Shown here in pieces: positions 9,479-17,560 of a stretch of 64,000 nucleotides of DNA. Location: NCBI GenBank assembly GCA_037965595.1, contig CP150183.1:3658001-3722000 (forward strand), written 5' to 3'. The notes beneath the pieces were generated by a model. The model was given only the letters and a program-made list of their open reading frames with translations. It made no database searches and was not told the DNA's origin. This stretch comes from Alkalihalobacillus sp. FSL W8-0930. GTDB taxonomy: Bacteria > Bacillota > Bacilli > Bacillales > Bacillaceae_D. Each line of letters opens with the position of its first letter. Positions within the stretch are counted from its first letter, which is position 1. Position numbers and translations under genes: made by a program.

Positions 9479-11761
9479 CTTACTCAATTGGTAGGTCTCA
9501 CCTTTCACCGATTTAAACTGGTACACATTTTCTCCCGCTTCGGTCGTTTCAACTTTTTCGCCACCCAATGTAACGACTAGAGGTGAGGCGCTTCTTATCA
9601 CACACTGACCACCCAGAAGACTTTGAATGTCCCCTTGAATAAACTGACCATGCTCCCACTGTAAGCTGAGTTCAAATCCTCCTCTTGCTTTTATTCCTCT
9701 GACGGATCCCTTAGACCATTCAGAAGGTAGTGCTGGAAATAAGTGAATGGTTTCGTTATGGCTTTGGAGGAGCATCTCTGCTATTGCCGCTGTGCCTCCA
9801 AAGTTCCCATCTATCTGAAATGGAGGGTGGTTATCAAATAAGTTTGGCAACGTAGACTGTGTTAACAAAGCGAGAAAATGTTCATACGCACGCTCTGATT
9901 GTCCGAGACGAGCCCACATATTAATAATCCACGCTCTGCTCCAACCTGTATGTCCTCCTCCGTGCTTCAACCTGCCTTCAAGTGTCTTAATGGCTGCGTC
10001 TGCCAGCTCTGGTGTTTGCTGTGGAGTGATTTGACTCCCAGGATGCAAGGCAAACAAGTGAGAGATGTGTCTGTGTCCTGGTTCTGCCTCAGCGTAATCC
10101 TCTAGCCATTCTTGAACCTGGCCATTCCCTCCAATCGTTGTTTCAGGTAAACGACTTTGTAGGCTACGTAGTTCCTCAGCAAATACTTGATCCATTTCAA
10201 GAATTTCTGTTGCACGAATACAATGAGAGAAAAGCGCATGTACGATTTGATTGTCCATGGCAGGACCAACACAAAGAGTGCCAGACTCACCATTTGGAAG
10301 GAGATAACGATTTTCCGGTGATACTGAAGGAGCCGTAACAAGCCTTCCTTGCTCGTCTTCAACTAGAAAGTCAACAAAAAACAACGCAGATTCCTTCATG
10401 GTTTCATATGCTTTCTTGAGAAACGTCACATCACCTGTAAACGAATAATGCTCCCACAGATGTAAACAAAGCCAGGCTGCTCCGAGCGTCCAGTTTGTTG
10501 CTGGCATATACAAGTCCTGAGGTGCTGTATCTGCCCATATATCTGTATTATGGTGAGCAACAAAGCCTCTGCATCCATACATGGATTGAGCCGTCTCCCT
10601 GCCTGTCTCTCTCATTCGTTCAATTAAATCAAATAGCGGAAGATGGCAGTCTGAGAGATTACATGTTTCTGCAGGCCAATAATTCATTTGGGTATTAATA
10701 TTGATCGTGAATTTACTATCCCATGGCGGCAGCATCTCTGCATTCCAGATTCCTTGAAGGTTGGCTGGTAAGGAACCAGGGCGACTCGAAGACATGAGCA
10801 AGTACCTGCCATAATGAAAATAAAGATTCATTAACCCGAGATCCTGCCCTCCCTCTTGTACACGTTGAAGCCTTTGATCTGTCGGTAGATTTGTCAGGCT
10901 CGGGTCATCCTCTAGTTCAAGCTCCATTTTTTCATACAGCGTTTGATAGTCTTTCAGGTGGTCATCTAGCAGCTGCTCGTAAGTCTTTTGAGACAATTGG
11001 TTTAGCAGGTTTTCACACCATTGCTCGGGTTGCGGGTGCCTAAAGGTTGTAGCTGCCACCAGAATGAGCGTAAGTGAATCGACGTTCTCAACAATTAACC
11101 GATTCCCAATCGTTTGCACATGGCCCCCTTCTGGGATAGCCTTCACCTTCGTATAAAAAGAAATCCCGTCTTTCCCGCCAGTCACACCTGACATACTAAT
11201 TGAATCGTCCTTTTTGGCCCTTGATTCGTCTACGCTTGTTGCGTCCATGCGATCCAGCATCGCTTTTAATGATATGGCGTTCGGCTTAGATGCTGTTAAC
11301 CTCATAACCAGAGACTGGTCAGGGTAACTGGCTATCAGTTCTCTTTTATAGGTTATTTCATTGCAAGTATACGTTGTAATAACCGCTCCTCTTTTTAAAT
11401 CAAGCTCTCGTTTATAATGATTAAAATCGGATCCTTCATGCGAAAATTGTAGGAGTAAATCACCCAAAGGTTCGTAATGCCGTTGCCTAAATGGAACACC
11501 GGTTAACGCTACGTCTGCAAGCTCCTCGGCTTCCTTTAATCTTCCACTAAATAAAAGTTCTCGCACCTTAGGTAAGTTCTCTAGGGCGTCAGGATTGTTA
11601 CGGTTTCGTTTTCCACCGTACCAGACAGAATCTTCATTTAAATAGATTTTTTCCTTTGTGATCTCTCCGAGGACCATACCACCTAATACTCCATTACCTA
11701 CAGGCAGTGCTTCATTCCAATTCTTTGCGGGCTGTTCGTACCATAATGTATGCCTATTCAT
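9473..11761 (-). CDS. Alpha-L-fucosidase-type glycoside hydrolase, GH95
   Basis: A 762-residue protein of GH95 length and architecture: N-terminal beta-sandwich (HTLWYEQPAKNWNEALPVGN, LNEDSVWYGG), linker, (alpha/alpha)6 barrel with NMQ-type motif TQMNYWPAETCNLSDCH and HHNTDIWADTAP, then a C-terminal beta domain. The Asn pair in the HHNTD region and the acidic residue in QIDGNFGGTAAIAEML match positions used by GH95 inverting alpha-1,2-L-fucosidases. GH95 also contains alpha-galactosidases, so the sugar is not certain. There is no signal peptide, so it acts on imported oligosaccharides. AGGAGGAG precedes the ATG. A cre-like site lies upstream, and an FAH-family hydrolase gene diverges. Confidence 0.87.
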   Translation of the reverse strand: MNRHTLWYEQPAKNWNEALPVGNGVLGGMVLGEITKEKIYLNEDSVWYGGKRNRNNPDALENLPKVRELLFSGRLKEAEELADVALTGVPFRQRHYEPLGDLLLQFSHEGSDFNHYKRELDLKRGAVITTYTCNEITYKRELIASYPDQSLVMRLTASKPNAISLKAMLDRMDATSVDESRAKKDDSISMSGVTGGKDGISFYTKVKAIPEGGHVQTIGNRLIVENVDSLTLILVAATTFRHPQPEQWCENLLNQLSQKTYEQLLDDHLKDYQTLYEKMELELEDDPSLTNLPTDQRLQRVQEGGQDLGLMNLYFHYGRYLLMSSSRPGSLPANLQGIWNAEMLPPWDSKFTININTQMNYWPAETCNLSDCHLPLFDLIERMRETGRETAQSMYGCRGFVAHHNTDIWADTAPQDLYMPATNWTLGAAWLCLHLWEHYSFTGDVTFLKKAYETMKESALFFVDFLVEDEQGRLVTAPSVSPENRYLLPNGESGTLCVGPAMDNQIVHALFSHCIRATEILEMDQVFAEELRSLQSRLPETTIGGNGQVQEWLEDYAEAEPGHRHISHLFALHPGSQITPQQTPELADAAIKTLEGRLKHGGGHTGWSRAWIINMWARLGQSERAYEHFLALLTQSTLPNLFDNHPPFQIDGNFGGTAAIAEMLLQSHNETIHLFPALPSEWSKGSVRGIKARGGFELSLQWEHGQFIQGDIQSLLGGQCVIRSASPLVVTLGGEKVETTEAGENVYQFKSVKGETYQLSKA

Positions 11762-11822
11762 ATAAGACGTCTCCTCCTGATCTTCACCTGAGTGTCTAAC
11801 CGAGCCTCAACAACCAATCATA

Positions 11823-11836
11823 TTAAAACGCTTTCA
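11823..11836 (-). promoter_or_regulatory. cre-like site between GH95 and FAH genes
   Basis: Minus-strand TGAAAGCGTTTTAA matches the cre consensus except the penultimate base. It lies about 65 bp upstream of the fucosidase start and about 80 bp upstream of the divergent hydrolase, so it could repress either. Confidence 0.5.
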
Positions 11837-11918
11837 TATAGATGAATCTTTATGCTACCATGAAGAGAATCATAATAGAAGGTTGATCGGCATTAAGAAT
11901 GAAAGAGGAGTGATTTTT

Positions 11919-12800
11919 TTGATCGTTAGTACCATTGTTAAACATAATGAGCAAAGACTAGCTGTCTCTTATAAAGGAATGCAAATAGATCTCATTAGCG
12001 TATTACATGAGTACCCGAAAGAGGGAGTCCCCCGTTCCATTGATGAGATGATACATGGATACGCTGAATCAACTTCAACTATTTATGCATACCTCGAGTC
12101 AATCAATGACGTCACACCTTTTCACGTGAATGAAGAGGAGACTTCATTTGCCCCAGTGGTAACGACTCCTGAAAAGATCATTTGTGTTGGCTTGAACTAT
12201 CGTAAGCATGCAGATGAAACAGGTTCGCCGTACCCTGAAGTCCCGATTCTTTTCAATAAGTTTAACAATACACTCGCTGGTCACCATCAAACCATTACTA
12301 TTCCAGAGGTAACGCAGGAAGTGGATTATGAAGTTGAGCTTGCCATTGTTATTGGGAAAACGGCCAAAAATGTGAAAGAGGAAGACGCCCTCAATTATGT
12401 ATTTGGCTATACAGTTGCAAATGACCTCTCTGCTCGAGATCTTCAAATGAAAACACCTCAATGGCTATTAGGCAAAACCTGTGATGGATTTAATCCTATT
12501 GGTCCGTTTCTTGTAACAGCTGATGAAATTGAGGATCCTCAGAATCTTACGCTTGAAACAAAGGTAAATGGCGAACGCAGGCAGCATTCCAATACATCAG
12601 ATATGATTTTTTCCTGCAAGGAAATCATTAGTTATATCTCTCGCCATTTCACATTAAAGCCTGGAGATCTTATCTTAACCGGTACTCCTGAGGGGGTTGT
12701 TCTAGGCCTTCCAAAAGAAGAACGCGTGTATCTTAAGTCTGGAGACACGGTTTCTGTCAGTATTGAAAAGATCGGAACGCTTACGAATACATTCATATAA
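11919..12800 (+). CDS. Fumarylacetoacetate hydrolase (FAH) family protein
   Basis: A 293-residue FAH-fold enzyme. A small N-terminal domain (1-75) precedes the catalytic domain, which starts at KIICVGLNYRKHADE. The metal-binding acidic residues are in VDYEVELAIVIG and ANDLSARDLQ, and the conserved LTGTPEGVVLG lies near the end. Family members cleave or decarboxylate 2-keto-3-deoxy acids and acylpyruvates. Neighbouring GH95 makes an L-fucose/L-rhamnonate-type oxidative pathway imaginable, but this is inference. The chosen start is TTG, 8 bases after GAGGAG; the upstream in-frame TTG at 11883 has poor spacing. A strong terminator follows. Confidence 0.82.
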   Translation: MIVSTIVKHNEQRLAVSYKGMQIDLISVLHEYPKEGVPRSIDEMIHGYAESTSTIYAYLESINDVTPFHVNEEETSFAPVVTTPEKIICVGLNYRKHADETGSPYPEVPILFNKFNNTLAGHHQTITIPEVTQEVDYEVELAIVIGKTAKNVKEEDALNYVFGYTVANDLSARDLQMKTPQWLLGKTCDGFNPIGPFLVTADEIEDPQNLTLETKVNGERRQHSNTSDMIFSCKEIISYISRHFTLKPGDLILTGTPEGVVLGLPKEERVYLKSGDTVSVSIEKIGTLTNTFI

Positions 12801-12811
12801 GATGAATTTTC

Positions 12812-12836
12812 GCCAGGTGCATCCTGGCTTTTTTTG
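12812..12836 (+). terminator. Terminator of the FAH gene
   Basis: GCCAGG-TGCAT-CCTGGC hairpin followed by T7. Confidence 0.9.
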
Positions 12837-12955
12837 TTTCATGACTATGAAATTCGTAAATATGGCATAAAAGCTTGTCAGATAATCTCTGTTTCCCAAC
12901 ACTCATTTCATCTAAAGATGCTATCGTGTAACGATCAACGATAGGAGTGATCAGC

Positions 12956-14310
12956 ATGTATAAAAAGACATTAACATTTTTAGGCGCATTATCCATTATT
13001 CTTTCTTATCCAGTGAACGCACAAGCCGAATCCATCCCTTTTCCGCTTAATAAAGACAATCCGTACAAAATAGATGGTGATCACTTTTTGTCATCATCCC
13101 TAGATACCATTACGTGGGGACACTTGCCAAATAAGCAATCTAGTCCGGTAATGGAGATTGAATCTGGAGAAACCGTCACAATCGATACAGTCTCACACGA
13201 AGGATTACTTGAAGATCAAGGAAGAGATCCGCTTCAATACTTTGGCGAAAATGGTGTCAACGAGGACCATGTACTGGATGAAGCCGTTGAAATTGCCGAA
13301 TCAGATATTGACCACGATTTTGACGACCACGGACCACATATTGTTACTGGACCCATTGCAGTAAAAGGTGCCGAGCCTGGAGACGTCTTAAAAGTGGACA
13401 TCCTATCATTAACTCCACGTGTCCCATACGGCGTGATTTCAAATCGTCACTACAAAGGGGCACTTCCAGATGAATTTCCTGAGAATGATGGACCCCAAGA
13501 AGGAGCCAGCGCAGAAAACCCAGAACTTTATAACAATGTTTCGTTATTTACACCAATTGAATACATAGATGATCAGTGGTTCGGTCAGATTTTGGGAGAA
13601 GATGTACAGTTCCCAATTGATCCTTTTATGGGGTTGATGGGCGTTGCGACTGATACCGACGAATTAGTGCATTCGGTTCCACCCACTCACACAGGCGGTA
13701 ATATCGATATTAATGATTTAACGCAAGGATCTACACTCTATCTTCCAGTTGAGGTGGCTGGTGCCCTCTTCTACACAGGTGATCCTCATTTCGCTCAAGG
13801 GGACGGCGAAGTAGCTTTAACAGCACTTGAAGCCTCCCTTCGCACAACATTTCGTTTCGTTTAACGGTGTTAAAAAATGGGGATGAAGCCATTCCTGGAA
13901 ACGGTACAGCCTTTACTCACCCATTCGGTGAAACCGATGAATTTTGGATTCCGATTGGTCTGGACCCTGACTTAAATGAAGCAATGAAGGATGCGACAAG
14001 ACGTTCAATTGACTTTTTAGAGACCGAACTTGGAATGGATCGTGCCAAGGCTTACGCCTATTTAAGTGCAGCCACCGATTATGAAGTTTCTCAAGTGGTC
14101 GACAAGACAAAAGGAATTCACGGGATGATTCGAAAATCAGATTTCAAAAACAAGATAACATCTCCTGAGGCACAAGCCACAGAGGGAGGAATCCTTCCAG
14201 AAACAGCAACCAATACAGGTAGCTGGACAATACTTGGGGCTTCAACGCTTGCCGTGAGTCTCTTACTTTACATCGTAACTTCCATAAAAAGAAAAAGGTT
14301 TGGGACATAA
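12956..14310 (+). pseudogene. Wall-anchored acetamidase/formamidase, frameshifted
   Basis: Two adjacent reading frames (12956-13864 and 13867-14310) form one acetamidase/formamidase-family protein. The first has a signal peptide (KKTLTFLGALSIILSYPVNA), then the amidase core with THTGGNIDINDL and GDPHFAQGDGEVAL motifs, and hits TAA at 13862 after TTFRFV. The second continues the family sequence (LKNGDEAIPGNG...EFWIPIGL) in the -1 frame. One extra base near 13858-13863 would restore a continuous protein of about 452 residues. The C-terminus is a sortase-like signal: LPETA, a hydrophobic helix and KRKR. AGGAG precedes the ATG. Loss of one base, sequencing error and frameshifting are all possible; no canonical slippery heptamer is seen. 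Confidence 0.75.
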
Positions 14311-14530
14311 CTTAAAATGAACTAGAAAATAGCGATTGATTCAACATGCGAATCAGTCGCTATTCGTGTTTTTGCAAAACAAGCGGAGGGAGAACCCGAG
14401 ACTCCTACGGAACAGAACGTGGTGAAGACACTGTAGCGGCGCTTTCCCCGCGAAAGAGGCTGAAGCCGTTCCCGGCGGGTGCGAGGGATTCTCCTGTAGC
14501 GGATTTGTTGCTATGTTCGTGTTTTTGCGA
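14297..14530. repeat. MITE-like intergenic repeat, copy A (one end truncated)
   Basis: Begins with terminal sequence GGTTTGGGACATAAC. It continues with a GC-clamped hairpin (14329-14362, AGCGATTGATTC with its complement), then the conserved core (GAGAACCCGAGACTCC..GTGGTGAAGACACTGTAGCGG..GGATTCTCCTGTAGCGG) and fades after GTTCGTGTTTTTGCGAG. It is related to the copies near 21008, 30552, 31160, 38541, 50960 and 62842. It supplies the stop codon of the preceding acetamidase frame. Confidence 0.8.
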
Positions 14531-14840
14531 GTAATTTACTGTTATATTTAACCATTTATTACCTCGTTTAGGTGTATCCACACTCCATTCATGACAAATT
14601 GAATAATCTTATATTACGAGTTTGTAAATTTTTTGTGTAAAAGTGATGTACCTACTTTTTTTATATCGGAAAAATCCGTATACTCTTCTCAACACTATTA
14701 TGGCAGGAATGAAAACCGTTTCATTCATTCTTAATTCTGCATAGTGTGAACAATCTATTTCAATGAAAGAATGGAGGAACGTACATTGGGAAGGCGATAT
14801 TGCATACTCGTTACTTGGAAGAAGTAAGCTGCGCATTTGT

Positions 14841-14995
14841 TGTTCATATGAGAACATACAATAGCAGTCTTTCTGTTCATCCCTTCTTCTAATCTATAGG
14901 TAACAAACTAATAAGTAAGAGGATGGCTTTGGAACAGAATCCTGCTGTTGTAACTAAACTTATCTCCCTGACAAAAAGATAGACTCATATGAACA
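14841..14995 (+). other. Potential structured leader RNA upstream of the CNNM genes
   Basis: No gene is seen between 14531 and 15034. Within it TGTTCATATGAG (14841-14852) pairs perfectly with CTCATATGAACA (14984-14995). Inside are nested pairs ATAAGT/ACTTAT (14911-14916 with 14958-14963) and AGGAT/ATCCT (14920-14924 with 14939-14943). An alternative pairing CATACA/TGTATG would cross the outer stem. This could be a regulatory 5' UTR. I see no match to the M-box magnesium riboswitch. Confidence 0.35.
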
Positions 14996-15034
14996 TGTAT
15001 GAATCATTGGTCGGTAAGAGTTTTTAATTCTGTT

Positions 15035-15064
15035 GGAGGTGAATCCCTCATCTGAGGGAAATAA
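15035..15064 (+). promoter_or_regulatory. Shine-Dalgarno, hairpin, TTG start module (first CNNM gene)
   Basis: GGAGGTGA (15035-15042) is 22 bases from the TTG start, too far for normal initiation, but a hairpin TCCCTC-ATCT-GAGGGA (15044-15059) fills the gap. With the hairpin folded the effective spacing is about 6 bases. The codon just before TTG is TAA, so no earlier in-frame start exists. The same arrangement precedes the next gene. Confidence 0.8.
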
Positions 15065-16399
15065 TTGGATTTAATTACAATAGTTAATCTTGTTCTGCTT
15101 GTCATTTTACTAGCACTAACCGCTTTCTTTGTTGCATCTGAATTTGCCGTTGTTAAGATTCGTGGTTCACGAATTGAACAGTTAATTGCAGAAGGGAACA
15201 AAAAAGCAGTTATAGCCAAAAAAGTAACTGAAAATCTAGACTATTACTTATCAGCTTGTCAGTTAGGTATAACAGTAACGGCTTTAGGGCTTGGTGCCCT
15301 TGGAAAGCCAGCAGTAAGCAGTCTCATGTATCCCGTGTTTAATTTCTTAAACGTTCCAGATTCTTTGACATCAGTCATCTCTTATGCGATCGCCTTTCTC
15401 CTCGTTACTTATCTTCACGTGGTTGTTGGAGAAATGGCACCAAAGACATTGGCGATTCAGTTTTCTGAGAAGATGACATTACTTCTTGCCGCGCCTCTAT
15501 ATTGGTTCGGAAAGATCATGTTTCCATTTATCTTAACGTTGAACGGAGCTTCACGTGTCTTGTTAAGAGTATTTGGTGTAAAGCCAGCAGGTCATGAACA
15601 GACCTATACAGAGGAAGAACTTAAGATTATTATGACTCAAAGCTATCAAGGCGGAGAGATCGATAAGGAAGAGCTCCAATACATGGAGAACGTCTTTTCA
15701 TTTGATGAGCGCGTGGCAAAAGATATCATGGTGCCACGAACCGAGTTTGTAGCCATTCATCAGGATATGACAAAGGAAGAACTAGTTGCCGTACTCGATG
15801 AGTACAACTTTACTAGATACCCTGTCATTGAAGGCGGCGACAAAGATAAAATCATCGGGGTCGTAAACGCGAAGAAAATGCTACAAGCCATTGTCGCTGG
15901 TCAAGAGCTTGATATCAAGGCCTATATGCGTGACCTTCCATTTATTTTAGAAGCAACAAGCATTCAAGATGTGATGCTGAAGATGCAGCAAGAGAAAGTT
16001 CATATGGCTGTCATCATGGATGAATATGGCGGAACATCAGGAATTGTCACAATGGAAGAGGTCATTGAAGAATTAGTCGGTGAGATTCGTGATGAGTTTG
16101 ATGAGTATGAAGAAGCAGATATTGAAAAAGTTAGTTCCGACGAATATGTGATTAATGGTCGTGTGTTACTTGATGATTTAGAAGAACAGTTCGGCTTACA
16201 GTTCGACGAACGCGACAATATCGACACAATCGGTGGGTGGATTCTTTATAAAACTCAAGCTGTTGTAGATTCTCATCAACAAACACAAGTTAAGCTTCAA
16301 GAGCATCTTTGGTCCATCTTCGAAGTGGATAACCATCAAATTAAAAAAGTTAAATTTAAGCAACAACGTATGGACAACACTCAATTAGAACAAGTCTAA
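15065..16399 (+). CDS. CNNM/CorC-family transporter (hemolysin C family, CBS domains)
   Basis: A 444-residue membrane protein: DUF21/CNNM transmembrane domain about 1-195 (FFVASEFAVVKIRGSRIEQL; SACQLGITVTALGLGALG; VVGEMAPKTLAIQFSEKM), two CBS domains about 215-335 (IMVPRTEFVAI; MAVIMDEYGGTSGIVTMEEV), and a C-terminal CorC_HlyC domain about 350-430. Relatives such as S. aureus MpfA mediate Mg2+ (and Co2+) export or tolerance. It starts at TTG within a special leader. The paralog follows 50 bp downstream, so the two are probably one operon. Confidence 0.88.
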   Translation: MDLITIVNLVLLVILLALTAFFVASEFAVVKIRGSRIEQLIAEGNKKAVIAKKVTENLDYYLSACQLGITVTALGLGALGKPAVSSLMYPVFNFLNVPDSLTSVISYAIAFLLVTYLHVVVGEMAPKTLAIQFSEKMTLLLAAPLYWFGKIMFPFILTLNGASRVLLRVFGVKPAGHEQTYTEEELKIIMTQSYQGGEIDKEELQYMENVFSFDERVAKDIMVPRTEFVAIHQDMTKEELVAVLDEYNFTRYPVIEGGDKDKIIGVVNAKKMLQAIVAGQELDIKAYMRDLPFILEATSIQDVMLKMQQEKVHMAVIMDEYGGTSGIVTMEEVIEELVGEIRDEFDEYEEADIEKVSSDEYVINGRVLLDDLEEQFGLQFDERDNIDTIGGWILYKTQAVVDSHQQTQVKLQEHLWSIFEVDNHQIKKVKFKQQRMDNTQLEQV

Positions 16400-16416
16400 A
16401 AGCATACAACAACCAT

Positions 16417-16449
16417 GGAGGTGAATCCCTCTTTCATTAGAGGGAATAA
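16417..16449 (+). promoter_or_regulatory. Shine-Dalgarno, hairpin, TTG start module (second CNNM gene)
   Basis: GGAGGTGA (16417-16424), hairpin TCCCTCT-TTCATT-AGAGGGA (16426-16445), then ATAA and TTG at 16450. The stem is 7 bp and the loop differs from the first copy, yet SD, stem placement and the TAATTG junction are the same. Effective spacing with the stem folded is about 5 bases. Confidence 0.8.
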
Positions 16450-17502
16450 TTGGACTCACTCATTTACGTTAACTTATTTCTTGTAGCTGTATTCATATTT
16501 TTGACGGCCGTCTTTGTAGGTGGAGAATTTGCTATCCTTAAAGTACGTATGTCTCGAATTGATCAGCTCATTTCTGAAGGTAACAAGAAGGCTGTTTTAG
16601 CGAAAAAAGTTGCACACGAGCTTGATTACTATTTATCAGCTTGTCAGTTAGGGATTACGATTACAGCGTTAATTCTTGGTGCTTTAGGTGAACCGACTGT
16701 ACAACGAATCCTTCAACCGCTTTTTGAAGCGTACAGTGTTCCTGCTGCTCTCGCAACAGCACTATCTTACGCGATCGCCCTAGCCATTGTAACCTTTCTA
16801 CATGTTGTTATTGGTGAACTCGCTCCAAAAACGTTAGCTATTCAATTTCCTGAGAAAATGACGTTGCTTTTGGCTCCTCCACTTTATTGGTTTGGTGTCA
16901 TTATGGGACCATTTATCCGAATCTTAAACGGTTCAGCTCAAAAGATACTTGGATGGTTTGGGGTTAAACCAGCTGGTCATGAGACGGTGTACTCAGAGGA
17001 AGAACTAAAGCTCATCGTATCAGAAAGCTATAAGGGTGGAGAAATCAATCAAACAGAGCTTGCCTATCTTGAGAATTTCTTTTCATTTGATGGACGAACA
17101 TTAAGTGAAATCATGGTTCCAAAAGAAAAGGTCATCATGCTTCAAGCTGAAATGAACCTTGATGAGATCCTGGAGGTTCTTAACCAGTATGAGTACACTC
17201 GGTACCCTGTTATAAAAAATCAAAAACTGATTGGGTTCTTGAACACAAAGGAAATGCTAACAAGTATCGCCGCAGGACGAAACGGCGGGATTGAGCAATT
17301 TCTACATCATATTCCACAGGTGCGAGAATCAATGTTCATTCAAGACGTATTCTTAAAAATGAAGCAAACACGGACTCACATGGCAGCAGTCAAAGATAAA
17401 CACGGTTCTATCATTGGACTGGTTACCATGGAGGATATCCTAACTGAAATTGTTGGGGAAATGCGTGATGAGTACGGCGGAAGCGAGAGCTTTGCGACGT
17501 AA
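16450..17502 (+). CDS. CNNM-family transporter paralog lacking the CorC_HlyC domain
   Basis: A 350-residue paralog of the preceding gene, clearly similar through the DUF21 domain (about 1-190: GGEFAILKVRMSRIDQL; VIGELAPKTLAIQFPEKM) and both CBS domains (about 210-335). It ends at GEMRDEYGGSESFAT, shortly after the second CBS domain, so it has no C-terminal CorC_HlyC domain. The stop is followed at once by a strong terminator, so the short form looks settled rather than a recent truncation. It may heterodimerise with the longer paralog; that is inference. Confidence 0.85.
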   Translation: MDSLIYVNLFLVAVFIFLTAVFVGGEFAILKVRMSRIDQLISEGNKKAVLAKKVAHELDYYLSACQLGITITALILGALGEPTVQRILQPLFEAYSVPAALATALSYAIALAIVTFLHVVIGELAPKTLAIQFPEKMTLLLAPPLYWFGVIMGPFIRILNGSAQKILGWFGVKPAGHETVYSEEELKLIVSESYKGGEINQTELAYLENFFSFDGRTLSEIMVPKEKVIMLQAEMNLDEILEVLNQYEYTRYPVIKNQKLIGFLNTKEMLTSIAAGRNGGIEQFLHHIPQVRESMFIQDVFLKMKQTRTHMAAVKDKHGSIIGLVTMEDILTEIVGEMRDEYGGSESFAT

Positions 17503-17518
17503 GAAATGTAGGAACTAA

Positions 17519-17558
17519 AAAGAAGCAAGCATTTCTCACTGAGAGATGCTTGCTTCTT
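17519..17558. terminator. Bidirectional terminator between CNNM operon and hmp
   Basis: AGAAGCAAGCAT pairs with ATGCTTGCTTCT, with an inner TCTC/GAGA extension. A-rich and T-rich flanks allow both orientations. It lies between convergent genes. Confidence 0.88.
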
Positions 17559-17560
17559 TG

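Noticed and set aside
13850-13870. Programmed -1 frameshift in the acetamidase gene
   Set aside because: The junction (TTC GTT TAA) lacks a canonical slippery heptamer and no obvious downstream pseudoknot was seen; a lost base in a T-run is simpler.
14346-14534. 62-codon frame across repeat copy A
   Set aside because: It follows the repeat core and is not preserved in other copies, so it is not a protein gene.
14531-15034. M-box (ykoK) magnesium riboswitch upstream of the CNNM genes
   Set aside because: The conserved M-box core elements could not be found, only long-range pairing of another pattern.
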